Part shown: one piece after another, positions 10,969 to 23,477 of the stretch | How the letters are laid out: each line of letters begins with the position of its first letter | Position numbering within the stretch: the first letter of the stretch is position 1 | Origin: Calliopsis andreniformis | Taxonomy: Eukaryota > Arthropoda > Insecta > Hymenoptera > Andrenidae | Assembly: GCF_051401765.1 (NCBI RefSeq) | Contig: NC_135071.1 | Location: forward strand, 4,442,961 to 4,506,960 | DNA: 64,000 nucleotides | Direction of reading: 5' to 3' | Position numbers and translations under genes: made by a program | The notes under the pieces: model-generated | Told to the model about the DNA's origin: nothing | Databases searched by the model: none | Seen by the model: only the letters and a program-made list of their open reading frames with translations

Positions 10969-12074
10969 CAGTATGTCCCACGAAATCCTGGACAGTTGAT
11001 TATTTGGTAATCTATTAAAGATACGAAAAAAGTTTTTATATGAAATTGAATGGCAAGAGGGGGCTGATTTATTGGCCGTAACAATTTTTTTTTATGATTA
11101 TTATTTACAGAGATATGAAAGTTAAGTTTGCTTTTTTAAATGGGATTATATATTTTTTGTTTGATGAGTAAATAGTACGTTCCAAGACGAATTCAGCAAA
11201 CATTAATGTATACGCCCTTTTTTCAAATAGTTTTTAAGATGTTACGAAAAAAAGTTTACTGATTTTCGGTACAAGAAAATCTGCGAGACCAGGAAGCACA
11301 GTAGGAGGTCTCGATTCTCGACCACACTTACAATGCTACGGGTTAACCCGTGCCTCTTGAAACCGATACGAAGAGACTGGGGTAGGAACGGCAGGCCTAA
11401 ATTCTACACAATAGTTTTTTTCACAACCCTTTACCTTTACGGCATGCAGAAAAATATCGCCCATGTTTTAGTAAAGAAATAAAGCTAATGGATAAAGCTA
11501 AAGCGTTGCTCGTACTTCGAAGTAATTAACAAATTGGCAATGCATTTGAATGGAAAATACTTATGATGGCAAGATATTATGTACTATCAGAATTTAATAT
11601 TAAAATTTGAATTTTAATTCAAAGCTATTGTGTAGAATTTAGGACTGTCGTTCCTACCACAGTCTCTTCGTATCAGTTTCAAGAGGCACGGTACGGTTTA
11701 ATCCGTAGCATTTTAAGTGTGGTCGAAAGTCAAGACTTCCTACTGTGCTTCCTGGTCTCGCAGATTTTCTTGTACCGAAAATCAGTAAACTTTTTTTCGT
11801 AATATCTTAAAAACTATTTGAAAAAAGGGCGTATACATTAATGTTTGCTGAATTCGTCTTGGAACGTACTATTTACTCATCAAACAAAAAATATATAATC
11901 CCATTTAAAAAAGCAAACTTAACTTTCATATCTCTGTAAATAATAATCATAAAAAAAATTGTTACGGCCAATAAATCAGCTCCCTCTTGCCATTCAATTT
12001 CATATAAAAACTTTTTTCGTATCTTTAATAGATTACCAAATAATCAACTGTCCAGGATTTCGTGGGACATACTG
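10969..12074. mobile_element. Tc1/mariner-type foldback element with TA target duplication
   Basis: The element starts CAGTATGTCCCACG and ends CGTGGGACATACTG, with TA immediately outside both ends (10967-10968 and 12075-12076). The arms, about 440 bp each (to ~11415 and from ~11630), are inverted copies with few differences; the loop is ~215 bp. It has no transposase frame, so it is a non-autonomous foldback/MITE-like member of a TA-inserting family. A third arm of the same family ends at 35738, also followed by TA. Confidence 0.9.
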
Positions 12075-12076
12075 TA

Positions 12077-12861
12077 TGTATGTGTCACCTATGTGTAATC
12101 GATATTTAGTACATAATGCGCCCTCAACCTGTTCATCAATAAAACTATCTGTAACAAAAATTAAATCCGTCACAGAATAGTATTTATCGACATTTATCGA
12201 CGTTTAACGATTGATATGACAAAAGCACGCTAAAAGCAACGCTTTCATATAATAATACAAAATCATTTATCCGTAATAAAACATTAAAAAACTGTATAAA
12301 ACATTAACCATCGACCCATTCATAGATTGACAATAGTAAACCCTAAAACGTGAAACGTTGCTTCATCGAATCGATCAATCGACATTGCAATATCGAAGGG
12401 ACATTCAAACAAATTTTACAAAAGATGGCAATAGTAACGCTCCACCCATTGAATACATTAAATATAGATAGAGATATTCTAAAGATTTTTGACCAAGAGG
12501 GAAAAGAGAACCCCCACACGCCGTAAACCTCCATATACACGAACGATATACAAGCAACAGATCTACCATAGGATACTGATGGTGTGTGAGACGTGCAGAG
12601 AATTCTCTTTCCCCTCCCAACCAAAATCTTTCAGCTTTAACAAAAAAGAATCGCGCCACTCAGGCAGTCAGTCAGTCAATATAAACGCAATACGCTCGAA
12701 GAAAAAAGAAACGTGTCATTGTTTTTATAATATAATCCTTTTCAAACAAAATTTTAATCAAATAATTAAACATACTTGTTTCGTTTATATAGCATAATAT
12801 TATCTTATCAGCGTTATATTAATTTTTTATTCTTTAATTTTCAGACTAAACATACCAAGAA
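12077..12861. other. Spacer; possible 5' leader of the spliced candidate gene
   Basis: Mostly AT-rich with nothing recognisable. A pyrimidine-rich tract ending in CAG at 12843, just before the candidate ATG at 12862, could be a splice acceptor for an upstream untranslated exon. Unrecognised open frames at 12343-12797 overlap on both strands. Confidence 0.35.
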
Positions 12862-14345
12862 ATGGATGTCGACAAGAATGTAAGTAGTTATAAACTATTT
12901 CTACATTTTTTTTATAAAAGATCAAGAATAGTAATAGTACCAGGATAATAGTAGTACTACAAATAGTTCAAATTCACAAAAATTATAAAGGTGATTATTT
13001 TACGTATTACACAATGAAATAATGCGATACAACAATACATAATTATGTCCTTTATTATATGCAGTAACGGTACAGGATAAAATTATTTATCGTAGCACCG
13101 TACCATATCATTAAATAATAATACATATACGGGATGATATACTACGTAACATATGAATACGCATTACTAAATACACATCTTAATACGATCGCTATCAAAC
13201 ATCACGCAGGCAAAGGCATAAACATATAAGACGCACCGATTTCAAACGTCTTTTTACAATTCTGAATTCTGAATTCGGAATTACCAATTCCGAATACCGA
13301 ATTCCGAATTCCAAATCCGAAATTTCTAATTTTCGTGTTCTGAAATCAAAACAAACTATTGTAACTGTTCTCGATCTTCCTCAAATTCCCTTTTTTAGTC
13401 CACATAAAATTTCTATTTTTAAATAAAAATTAATAAACACAAACATTCTATTATTCTAATTCAATCCCTTTTAATTCCTTCAGGAAGAAATGCTTTTGCT
13501 CGTTGTTAACGAATTTACCGATAATGGTAAGTTTTATTATTATTATTATTAAGAACAAATATAAAAAAACATTAAATACTAACTAACATTTAGAAACTTA
13601 TTACAATTTTCCTAATCAAATAGAAATACCCCAACAACCAGAAACACAACACTAGCAATTACAGCAAGATCGGCGGCAAGAACCACAGCTATCCTCCCAA
13701 TCACAATCACAACCACAGTCGCAACAACTACCGCAAATCTAATAACAACAACGACTACAGGCACAACCACGATCCGAGGCACAACCAGAACTTCAGGCGC
13801 AATCCCAGCAACAGCTCCAACCGGAAGAACCCCAACCATCCGGGTCGGGGTCACAACTACTACACGTGACGCCGCAACAAGGAAATAGTAAGCAAATATC
13901 TTTTAACTGAAAATATAAGAACATAAAAAAAAAACATAAAAAGTATTTTATTAATAAATTCATCAATTACAGAACGACCCCTCGGACGACTAGCGGGATG
14001 GAGCATTAGGGAAGGAAACCGTCGCTGGGTGAAACTCCAGGTATTACGGGAGCAATCCCGCGCCCTTTACAACGTTATAAACCTGAAAAGAGAATGGCGA
14101 TACAAGAAAAGGGACAAACAGTAAAAGTAAGTAATAATTATTAAGCATATATATTCATATAACTTGTTCATTCAACAATTATTAAACAAAACCTTACAAT
14201 ACATAGGTATCCTACAAGAATAAATGAAAGCTCGGTCCTGTCCGATAGCCTCATCTTACGTAGACAAACTTCATACAGACAACTCAAACTGCACCTGCTA
14301 CGTAACTACACCTGTACTTATAGAGAGCTTATGGCTTATTTCTAA
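12862..14345 (+). pseudogene. Unrecognised five-exon gene with Gln-rich middle and four in-frame stops
   Basis: Five exons can be joined at consensus sites in one phase: 12862-12879 (ATG, donor GTAAGT), 13484-13526 (acceptor TTCAG, donor GTAAGT), 13594-13887 (TACTAAC branch-point-like motif before TTTAG, donor GTAAGC), 13973-14126 (acceptor TTACAG, donor GTAAGT) and 14207-14345 (acceptor ATAG, stop TAA). The sum is 648 nt, an exact multiple of three. Exon 3 is rich in Gln, Pro and Ser; exons 4 and 5 are basic, with Arg/Lys/Leu-rich stretches such as LAGWSIREGNRRWVKLQVL. In-frame stops are TAG 13653, TAA 13740, TAA 13743 and TAA 14122, all in or beside glutamine codons, as expected if CAA/CAG had changed to TAA/TAG. 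Family unknown: it may be a dead cellular gene or an intron-bearing transposon gene. The splice model is inference. Confidence 0.5.
13256..13325. repeat. Short GAATTC-type tandem repeat
   Basis: Degenerate units of TTCTGAATTC, then CGAATTCCGAATTCC, inside the first intron of the candidate gene. Confidence 0.7.
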
Positions 14346-14475
14346 CCACTCGTTAGAAGATTTAAAAGCTGTGTCGCCACGAAAACACCGCAACAGGAAA
14401 GTTCGTAAGAATCATGGTGAACCTCTTGCGTCACAATGAAGTCCGGCTGCGATGTTTTCATGGCAACACTGCTTT

Positions 14476-16641
14476 GAGCTGTGCTGCCAGACTGAGGACG
14501 CAAATCTTGAGAATTACCCACTCCACTACGCATACTAACGCACGGGCCGCGTATCCGTGAGCTCGGCACTTCGGGCAGCTTCGAACAGCTTCGGACAACT
14601 TCGGGCAGCTTCGAACAGCTTCGGACAACTTCGGGCAGCTTCGAGAGGTCGAGAGAGAAGGTGGATCGTGATGCGCACTCTCTCATTCTTTCAAATGTTT
14701 AAATCCCAATCGCTAGCAAGCGGCAAGCGGCACGCACCTTGCGCGAGCTTTCCGATTGCCTGGATATTTTCAGTTTCCAACTTAGAAAAGTATTCTAATG
14801 AAAAAAAATTTCGAAAATTTTTTCTGCAGAAAAACTCATTTTAAGACCCCCTGATTACGTTTTAACTAATAAAAAAAAGAGCTTTTTTTAAAAAACCGCA
14901 TATGTTTATTAACCCAATTGCATTCAAACGACTGAATGAATTTCAATGATACTTTATATCTAAATTTTATATTAACATCTCAAGATATTAGATTTAGAGC
15001 AAAATCGATGCATGGATTATGATACTTACCTCTTATAATTATATTTATATTACACATACATTTTTTACTATTAGGTGGGAAGATAAAGATTTTCATTTGT
15101 AAAGTTAACGTAATGCGATTTAGTCTGGAAAACACTGCTCTTATCGAATTAACCCTTTCTAGTTCAGAATTAATTGCACTTCAAAATTCAAGATTATCAC
15201 AAAATAAATACTCTGATACTGAAAATTCGTCAAATGTATTAGAGTAAGAGTCCACTCTTGACCAGTAACGTACACGTTGTCACAACCTTCAATGTAAAAT
15301 ATTTATATTGGTAATTACTTAAAATAAGAGCCTCCTCACCGATTTCTTTGAATCTTTTTTATATCATGTATCTTCAGACGTGGAGTAATTTTTCTAAATG
15401 AAATTATTGTCGCTCTCGTCTCGTTTTCGAGATAAAAATTTTTATATGCTTGAAAATTATGGTGGCAGGCCGAGGGTAGGTAGCAAAAAGGGAGTTTGAA
15501 TTGGGTTAGAGCTAGGGCCAGTGAAAGATATGTTTCGAGTTGGTTAGAGCTAGGGCCAGGAAAAAGGATGTTTCGAGCTGGTTAGGGCTAGGACCGGGAA
15601 AAGAGATATTTGGAGTTGGTTAGAGCTAGGACCGGGAAAAGAGATGTTTCGGGTTGGTTAGAGCTAGGGCCAGGAAAAGAGATCTTTCGAGCTGCTTAGA
15701 GCTAGGACCGGGAAAAAAGATATTTGGAGTTGGTCAGAGCTAGGACCGATAAAAGAGATATTTGGAGTTGGTTAGAGCTAGGACCGGGAAAAGAGATACT
15801 TTGAGTTGTGTTACGTCCCCGTAACTTTTGACAGTAGTTACTAGAGCCTATATATATATATATTTATTTATTTATATATTTCCGGTTCGGTTCCAAAAGG
15901 TCTTAATGGAAACATTCTCGCGCGACCGAATTCGAATTCTTTCGTGGCCCTAGCTCTAATCCAACTCAAAGTATTTCTTTTCCCGGTCCTAGCTCTAACC
16001 AACCTAGCTCTAAACAAGCAGTGTTTTCCAGACTAAATCGCGTTACGTTAACTTTACAAATGAAAATCTTTATCTTCCCACCTAATAGTAAAATATGTAT
16101 GTGTAATATAAATATAATTATAAGAGGTAAGTATCATAATCCATGCATCGATTTTGCTCTAAATCTAATAAGATCTTGAGATGTGAATATAAAATTTAGA
16201 TATAAAGTTTCATTGAAATTCATTCAGTCGTTTGAATGCAATCGGGTTAATAAACATATGCGGTTTTTAAAAAAAGCTCTTTTTTTATTAATTAAAACGT
16301 AATCAGGGGGTCTTCAAATAAGTTTTTTTATAGAAAAAAATTTTCGAATTTTTTTTTTCATTAGAATACTTTTCTAAGTTGGAAACTGAAAATATCCAGG
16401 CAATCGGAAAGCTCGCGCAATGTGCGTGCCGCTTGCCGCTTGCCGCTTGCTAGCGATTGGGATTTAAACATTTCAAAGAATGAGAGACTGCGCATCACGG
16501 TCCACCTTCTCTCTCGACCTCCCGAAGCTGCCCCAAACTGTCCGAAGCGCCGAGCTCACGGATACGCGGCCCGTGCGTTAGTATATATAGTGGAAGGGGT
16601 AATTCTCAAGATTTGCGTCCTCAGTCTGGCAGCACAGGCTC
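14476..16641. mobile_element. Giant foldback element, arms of 0.62-0.67 kb
   Basis: Left arm 14476-15142 is the inverted copy of right arm 16018-16641, from CTGTGCTGCCAGACTGAGG at the outside to TTTAGTCTGGAAAACACTGC at the inside. The left arm is longer mainly because a 30-bp unit (CTTCGGGCAGCTTCGAACAG...) is present about 2.5 times at 14572-14650, where the right arm has one decayed unit. The ~875-bp loop carries a minisatellite. I see no transposase. A target duplication is not evident. Confidence 0.85.
15500..15812 (+). repeat. ~40-bp minisatellite in the foldback loop
   Basis: About eight units around TTAGAGCTAGGACCGGGAAA then AGAGATATTTGGAGTTGG, alternating 'GGACCGGG' and 'GGGCCAGG' variants. 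Two or so inverted units appear at 15950-16013 beside the right arm, so the array itself is partly inverted. Confidence 0.88.
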
Positions 16642-18829
16642 TGAGTCTCCTAGCTAAAGGATCACGCTGTAACGTGTGCGAGTCCGAGTGTCTGTATGAA
16701 TATCATTATCGTCATTTTGAGGAGTTGTGGCAGCTATTGTATGACCGTGGTTATTGCGTTGGCGGTATTTCTATATCGTTAGTTAAAAGAATTTTAATAG
16801 GGTGGTTTGCGTAGAAAACACCGATCATTAGTTTCTTTTTTTATAACCACCGCTTACATCGTTGCAAGTTATAAGTTATAGTTGAAATAAGCACGAGAAT
16901 CTTACGATTTGATTATTTATTTTCTTTATTTTTTTTGTTCTAACTGTAACTCATATAGTTCTAACTTATATGGTTAAATACGATTATCTTTATTAGCGTC
17001 TACTTGTTGTAGCTGTTGAGAATCTTTTATCCAAGTTCATAAACTTTGATGATTATTACATATTTCTTTTTTTTTTTTTTCGTTGCGTTTTGTATCTATA
17101 ACTTGTATTATACGATAAAAGACACAAAGACGATTATGAATGTGTAACATAAGAATGTATAGAAGATAGTTATGGATGTATTACAGCGGATGATATGAGT
17201 CTTGGGAAGACTTTGCAATGCATAACTCTTTTATGAACTTTCTTAAAACGGAATGGATTGATATTTTACAATTATACAAAACTACCCTGCATGTAACAAG
17301 CACAAATTGTTGGGTGCGGAAGGATAAACGCCGTTGAATAGTTCTGCAACTGTTAATGAAACAATAATTAAGAAAGCAATCCCATATCTTCTGCCGTGTT
17401 GTGATCTTGAGAGAAAAAGGAGGATTAACAACCACAGCCGCAACCATTAGAATCAAAATCACAAAAGACAGAAATAAATCCTGAAAAGAGATGTCATGAA
17501 TAAACATGTGATATGTAAATTATAGTCATATAACAGTAAAATGAATATCAAATTAGAAGCTTCTTATGCTTATAACTATAACTGTAACTTATTACTGTAT
17601 ACGGTAATTAACAATATACATGTTTACTTACGATTTTCATTTTCTATATCTATTTACGGCTGTTGTAATCCTGGTAGTTGCGGCTGTTGCAACCCTGACA
17701 GTTGTGGCTGTTATTGTAATTGTAGCTGCAAAGGTAATAATTACTTTCTACAATTAATATATTTATTGATGCGATACTTTTTGTGTTTTTAGTTTCGTCC
17801 CTTTTACGATACTATATTTTCTACTAAAATATGTGTACTTATGATTTTCGTTTCGTGTCCTTTGTACTTATTATGGCTAATGTAACCGTGATAGTTGAGA
17901 CTGTTATTCCAATTCGGACTGTGCATACGATATTTCTATTTCATTAAAAGAATTGTAATAATTAGTAACTGTATATCACTTACATACTTTTAAGCACAAA
18001 ATGGTTCTAATTTGTTTATTAATTGGTGCTTGATTTACAAAAATTTCTACTTCAACTATCTATAAATATAAAAATCGATAACCGCAGAAATAATGCTTAT
18101 GCCTAAATAACTGAAACCATAAAATAAACTTAATTAATAAATTAAACTCAAAATATATAAACTCTTTTATTACTTTCATTTAAAGTACACAGTCATAGAG
18201 ATAATAAAACATAACCTCTATCTCAACAAACTGTAAAACGAAAATCATATAATCATAAAATTTACACGATTTATAATAATAATCGCAGCAATTTCAAAAA
18301 ACCGGCAATCAGCACACGATTACTAAAAATAACACCGCTAGTTCATAAACATTTTTATTTATCCAATAAAAATACATTTATTACTAAGAAGTTTCACGAT
18401 ATTATTCACATTATTTATTCATACCTGGCGCGAATTTCTCCTAAAACTCCTTATAAGTTACCAATCACTTCAATCGAACAATGTCGACACACTTTTAAAT
18501 TGATTTAGGATTAGGAGAATCGCATTTGGCATCTTTCTCGTTCCCGCAAATTTACATAAGTCTATCTTTCTCGCTCTAACAGAACTAGTGATATAGTTCT
18601 TACAGACATATTTCTAGGATATTACCACCCATTTTGGGGCACACCAGCCACTTAATATGCTATTTTTTCGATAATGCATACACTAATTTCATTAATATTT
18701 GCATCAATATGTAGATGAAGGTTCATAGAATTATAATAAATTAACTTCCATGACGAAAACATCTTCTAACATGCTTTTAAAAACCTCAAAAGTTCCAACA
18801 TCTGCTCTCCAGACCTTCGTGTATAGATA
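16642..18829. other. AT-rich stretch with Cys-codon repeats; otherwise empty
   Basis: Around 17655-17735 a 24-bp unit (GGCTGTTGTAATCCTGGTAG and variants) occurs three times, read as CGCCNPGS-like Cys-rich peptide in a short frame (17541-17792). Related GCGGTTGTTG fragments lie near 16735-16800, 17430 (inverted), 17880-17960 and 56045-56100, so a dispersed repeat is more likely than a gene. The remaining DNA shows nothing I recognise. Confidence 0.45.
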
Positions 18830-18910
18830 GTCTCGGCGAGCTCTCGCCAGTTATCCCCACAACTCGTGGTACGTATGTACTTGGCGCCAGCCTCTACCGA
18901 CACACCTGAT
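18830..18910. repeat. Short dispersed repeat, partner at 60965-61035
   Basis: The string CGCCAGTTATCCCCACAACT followed by CGTGGTACGTATGTACTTG resembles CGCCATTTCATCCCCACCAC and CGTGGTGAGAATGTACTTG near 60970, and both continue into CTCTACCGA. Function unknown. Confidence 0.65.
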
Positions 18911-19540
18911 ACAAAGTGACAAAGAGACTAGATAAGTTAACAAAGTAATACGTCAAGAACTGTCTAAGATACAACTTAGACTAAAGAATTAAGAACAATT
19001 AAGATATGTAAGACAGCTATAATCGCAGAATCTTGAGAAACTAGTTATGGTTGTACTTATTCTGAAAAAGAAGATAAATTAAATTTAAACAAAACACAAA
19101 CTTTCACAAGAAACTTATGTATAAAACTAAACTGCGCTCACTGTCCAAAACATAAATAAAGAAATAGATACAAAATGGTAGATATGAGGATAGAATAACC
19201 TAGGAAACGACAGAATAAGCATGAAACTTAGAATTATAAATTTATAGTATAAGATAAACCTTATTTGTGTTAAGTAATACGGTGTACAGCGTTTAAATAA
19301 ATATTAAATATTACATAAAATATTAAATTAATTATTCAATGATAGATGATAAATAAGAATGTAGAAACTTCAGTATTAGAATAACTATAATATAGTAGGA
19401 GACTTTAAGCTGAATCCAATAGACTGAACACTCCAACGTAGCAGGATCCAACCTAGATAACGAACCAAGTACCTACGAAAATAAAAACAAGAATACATCG
19501 ATAGAGATAATAAAGTAAAATAAAAAACAAACATGCAGTT
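18911..19540. other. AT-rich spacer, nothing supported
   Basis: No reading frame or repeat was recognised. Part may be upstream sequence of the LINE fragment that follows. Confidence 0.5.
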
Positions 19541-19544
19541 ATAA

Positions 19545-20540
19545 TTACACTAGGCATTCAAAATGCTTTCAATACCCTTAGATGGGAAAAGATCAGAAAG
19601 ATTATAAAAGAACGCAGAGAAACGTAATAGATTCATATTCTGAAAATAGAAATATTATTTACCATGGAAAAGATTTCAGTCTAGAAAAAAGAGTAGAAAT
19701 TAGAGTTCCTCAAGGCTCCGTTTCAGGGCCAATCATCTGGAATTTAATTTGCGACGAAGTTTTAAATTTACAACTTACACAGAACTGCATACACATTGGT
19801 TTTAGCGATGACCTGACCCTACTGGTAAAAGAAAGAACTGACAACTGACTTAAAGATAACATAATCTATGCTACTAATACAATAAAGCATTGGTTAGATG
19901 ATTCAGGTTTAGAACTAGCGATTAACAAAACACAGATGATGTCGTTAAATAGCAAAAGATTTTCTAGCAATTCTGAAGTCACTTTAGAAAGCAAAGTCCT
20001 AAAACTAGAAAAAAACCTTAACTGTCTAGGGATAAAACCCGACAAAAGGGGTAACTTTAGAGCACATATAAACAAAGTAACAAATAAAGCAGTAAAATCA
20101 ATTCAGTACTCTAAGAATATGATACATACCATCTGTGGATAACAAAATAAAAGTAAAAACCTCAGGAAGATAATCATAATATAATTTAACAGAAACGTAC
20201 CCAAAGCTGAAAGAGGAAATAAATATTAACTCAATTAAAATGTAAATACTAATTTACGCTTAATTAAACATAGAGAGATTGTGAAACAATAAACGTGATA
20301 TATTGCATTACAACAATTTTAGTACAATAGGAGTCCTTACTAGCCAATGTAATCTAAAGAGATTAAAAGAGTTCAGAAGCAATGCAACTAAATTAACTAC
20401 AACATAAACAATAGTAAACCGTGAAATTAAATAAGAACCAAAATAAATGGAACGCCTTCCAAAGTTTCGGTCCAGAAGAACTTAATAAAAAACAGACCCA
20501 TGAAAGACTAATACAAAAGACAGAAGTAGAAAACACTACA
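19545..20540 (+). pseudogene. R1-like LINE RT fragment, rearranged (family R1b)
   Basis: Reverse transcriptase pieces are readable: motif A region QNAFNTLRWEKIRKI near 19560-19610 (its expected leading Asp reads Gly), motif B VPQGSVSGPIIWNLI and motif C FSDDLTLL, then thumb residues LNCLGIKPDKRGNF to ~20142. A stop at 19846-19848 separates two frames. Downstream the order is scrambled. DNA at 20140-20200 matches the 3' UTR of the minus-strand copy at 26594-27885, while 20450-20540 matches its ORF2 C-terminus (NKKQTHERLIQKTEVENTT here, NKKQADERVIQKTERENTT there). So this is a rearranged, dead member of the same family as 26594-27885. It is AT-rich, unlike the GC-rich R1-like family at 7 kb. 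Confidence 0.82.
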
Positions 20541-20863
20541 AACCAGATCGGACGACTAGGTCCGCAGAAATCAACTTCTGAAGCATAGAACTCAGAATGA
20601 AATAGCAGCTCTTCGACCGTATCAGAGGTTCAGATTCAACGGAAGGTGGGGACGTAGATTGGCTGTCGCGAGTGATAGACGTTACTGTGAAACGTTCCTT
20701 ATTTATCAAGGTGAAATGATATAGAAACAGTTATATGTGGCACAAACTTGTGAGCGATATTACTGATATATATTTTCGCGATAATTAAAATACTTAAAAG
20801 AATTTTTTGAAGTGTTATTTGTACTAGTGCAAGCTAGGTTGGTCTCTGACGGTAAACGTTGGA
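20541..20863 (+). repeat. ~0.32-kb repeat, inverted partner at 31289-31612
   Basis: Runs from AACCAGATCGGACGACTAGG to GGTCTCTGACGGTAAACGTT. The reverse complement with scattered differences lies at 31289-31612. They could be TIRs of a large element, two LTRs in opposite orientation, or two copies of a dispersed repeat. No terminal TG...CA or target duplication is obvious. Confidence 0.85.
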
Positions 20864-21140
20864 CTTACACGTAAAATATATAATTATTAAATAATTAGGT
20901 GCTGTTACATAAGTATATTAGAGCAATCTGATTTCAGAATAGATATAAGGGAACATCGTTTTCACTCCCTGTATACACAAGAAATCTAGCTTAGGTAACT
21001 TAGGATAAGAGTATAAATATAAATGATATTGCCGAATAAGGAGGTCAAAAGTGCCCCCAAACCAAATGCGACTTGCGATGAGCTATTCGATAGGCTATGC
21101 AAAAAAACGATTTATGCCAAGTTTCAACCCTGTATCTCAT

Positions 21141-21174
<34 letters not shown>

Positions 21175-21649
21175 AGTAATGGGGAAAAATCGAAATTCAC
21201 GTTTTTAGCCAATTACGCCAATTGTATTTTATCAAAAATTCTAAAAAAAGTCAGTGACATGCTAGTTGCTGATACACATATTCTAGAATTATTTGAGATA
21301 TTTAGATTAAAAATTCTACCTGTGAAAAATAAAAAACCCAAGAATTATAAAAAAAATGCGATTTCGTATTGAAGCAGATCCGAAACCACAGCCGTATTTT
21401 TACAGTAAATAGGTATTATTGATAACAATATTGTGAATTTTTTTCAGATTTTTAGTTTTGATGCGGCATGTCGAGAAATATTAAAAGCCGGTTTTTTCGT
21501 AGTTTTCTGTCTGTCAGATTTATTTCTATGCAGAATTTTCGTATAAGATTTTTCAAATAAACGTTTTATAGGATTTTCAATGAATTGATATACAATAGAA
21601 CGGAGTAAAAATTAAAAAAGTTCACTAAAATCAGTTAATTGAACAATGC
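20864..21649. other. Spacer with a 31-G homopolymer
   Basis: A run of 31 G occupies 21143-21173. The surroundings contain short frames without recognisable motifs. Nothing else is supported. Confidence 0.6.
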
Positions 21650-21963
21650 AAGCGCGTTACATTCTATAAAAGTGGCCATCGGACCAACAGCGTCAGTGGC
21701 ATAGAAGTAAAGTGTCAGTCGCTTACTAGCCACCGTCCAGGCAACATCGGACCCTCAGGTATATTTATCGAAGTTCACACGACCCGCCGAAAGTGTTAAA
21801 TGGTGCAGTGCTCCGACCGAATAACGAATCATTACGAACTACCAAGCAGGATCATAGTGTGTGATTACTAATCATCTGAATACTAACAAGGCCAGACTAT
21901 TAAATACTCACTAAAGCAAAACAGTCTAGCAAACAAGTCAAAAAATCATCTCCCTGTCAATAC

Positions 21964-23477
21964 CATGCGGGTCTCACCCCGCAACAAACCGAACCGCGCC
22001 GAACAAGATGAACGACTCAACCCACCAGCTAAGGAAGGAGGAACCATCGGTATCAATCCCAAACGAGATAATTAAAAAGATTATTAAAGAGGAAAAATCA
22101 GGCAAGCTGAACCAAAAAGAAATGGACAAATTAATGAACAAACTGCCAACGACGGCCAAAAGAAAAAACTCATTAACTCCCACCATCCAAACAAAAATAC
22201 AGAAAAAAGAAGAAACAACTGCAATGTCCAAATCTAACATTTCATCCAGGGATTCGCTCACTTCTACTTCAATGGATGCGGAGCCTACCAATGGCGTCTA
22301 CGCCATGCTACAGTCTCTCAAAGACACCATCAAAGGACTAAAAACACAGAACGAGAAACTTGTCCAACGAAACAAACATCAAACTAAAATAATAAACAGC
22401 CTGCAAAACCAATTAACAAAAAAACTGGAACCAAGAACAGGAACGCACACCCAGGAAAAAGAAGACACCGATATCCTAACGGAACGCATTACCCACGCCG
22501 GGGAAAACCCAACAACGGATCACCTATAAGCACCGTTCACCCTCGCCCAACCGAAGAAGAAAAGAAGGCAAACCGACGACAGGCTGGTAGCCGCGGAGCA
22601 GCCAGGTCATCGACCAACGCAGCCGAACACACCCCCCACCATAAACGACGAAAGCAACGCCATTAGACCAGCGCCAGGCCACCAACCATCCAAGCAAGGA
22701 CCTATAGCGTCAAGCGGTAGCAGACCTCCCCCCATAATAATTGTAGGCCAAAATGCTCAGGTCACTATTGACACAATCCTCAAAACCCTGCCATACAAGC
22801 TAAATGGTGACTTCCACTCAAAAACAAACACTAAAGACCAACATATACTTTACATTGACAATCCTGCTGACTTTAAGCTAATCATTAATCTCCTAAAACA
22901 AAAAAATATAAACTTCTTCACCTACACTCCCAAATACGAAAAACCCCAGCTCTACTTAATTAAAAATTTAGTAGGGAATTTCGACGAGGATCACCTTCTG
23001 AAAGAACTAATCAACACCAACACCGAAAACCTAGAATTCACAAAAGTAAATTGATTTCTCACAAAAAAGTCAACAGCGACAAATACCACACTACCAATGT
23101 TTGTTGTACATCTATCACCTAACAGCAACGCAAATAATCTTAACCGCATTAGCAAAATAGTACACCAAACAATCCGCTGAGAGAAACTAAAAACTAACAA
23201 GACTGTTCAATGCTGGAACTGTCAGGCCTTTGGCCACTCGTTCAACAACTGCAACCTACCTTATAGATGCGTAAAATGCACAGAAAAACACGAGCCCGAA
23301 CAATGCCTTATCGACAGCTCCAACACTGTACAACTAATCGAAAACAAAGATAAGCTTCACTGGGTCCTTTGTGGAAATAGTGGCCATCCAGCGTCCTACA
23401 GAGGATGCCCCATCCATCTAAGCAAACAAAAAGAAAACAGAAAAACGCAACTGTACCAAAAACTAAATAGAGACTAA
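21964..23477 (+). pseudogene. Jockey-like LINE ORF1 (gag-like, zinc knuckles)
   Basis: ORF1 protein of a Jockey-type LINE; it would bind RNA and localise the element's particles. An ATG at 21964 starts a short frame (MRVSPRNKPNRAEQDERLN) and the frame from ATG 22008 takes over to 22529, so a frameshift is likely near the start. After 22529 the frame changes again. From ~22760 a PRE_C2HC-like segment (around KLNGDFHSKTN to NFFTYTPKYEKPQLYLI) is followed by CCHC-type knuckles (CWNCQAFGHSFNNC, CVKCTEKHEPEQC, CGNSGHPASYRGC), ending at 23477. Two TGA stops, near 23052 and 23178, fall where Trp would fit. The copy is dead. Confidence 0.8.

Noticed and set aside
13612..13854. Minus-strand Val/Ile-rich frame
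   Set aside because: Shadow of the Gln-rich CAA/CAG exon on the plus strand.
22008..22529. Charged coiled-coil frame as a cellular gene
   Set aside because: Followed in other frames by PRE_C2HC and zinc knuckles and then an endonuclease, so it is LINE ORF1.
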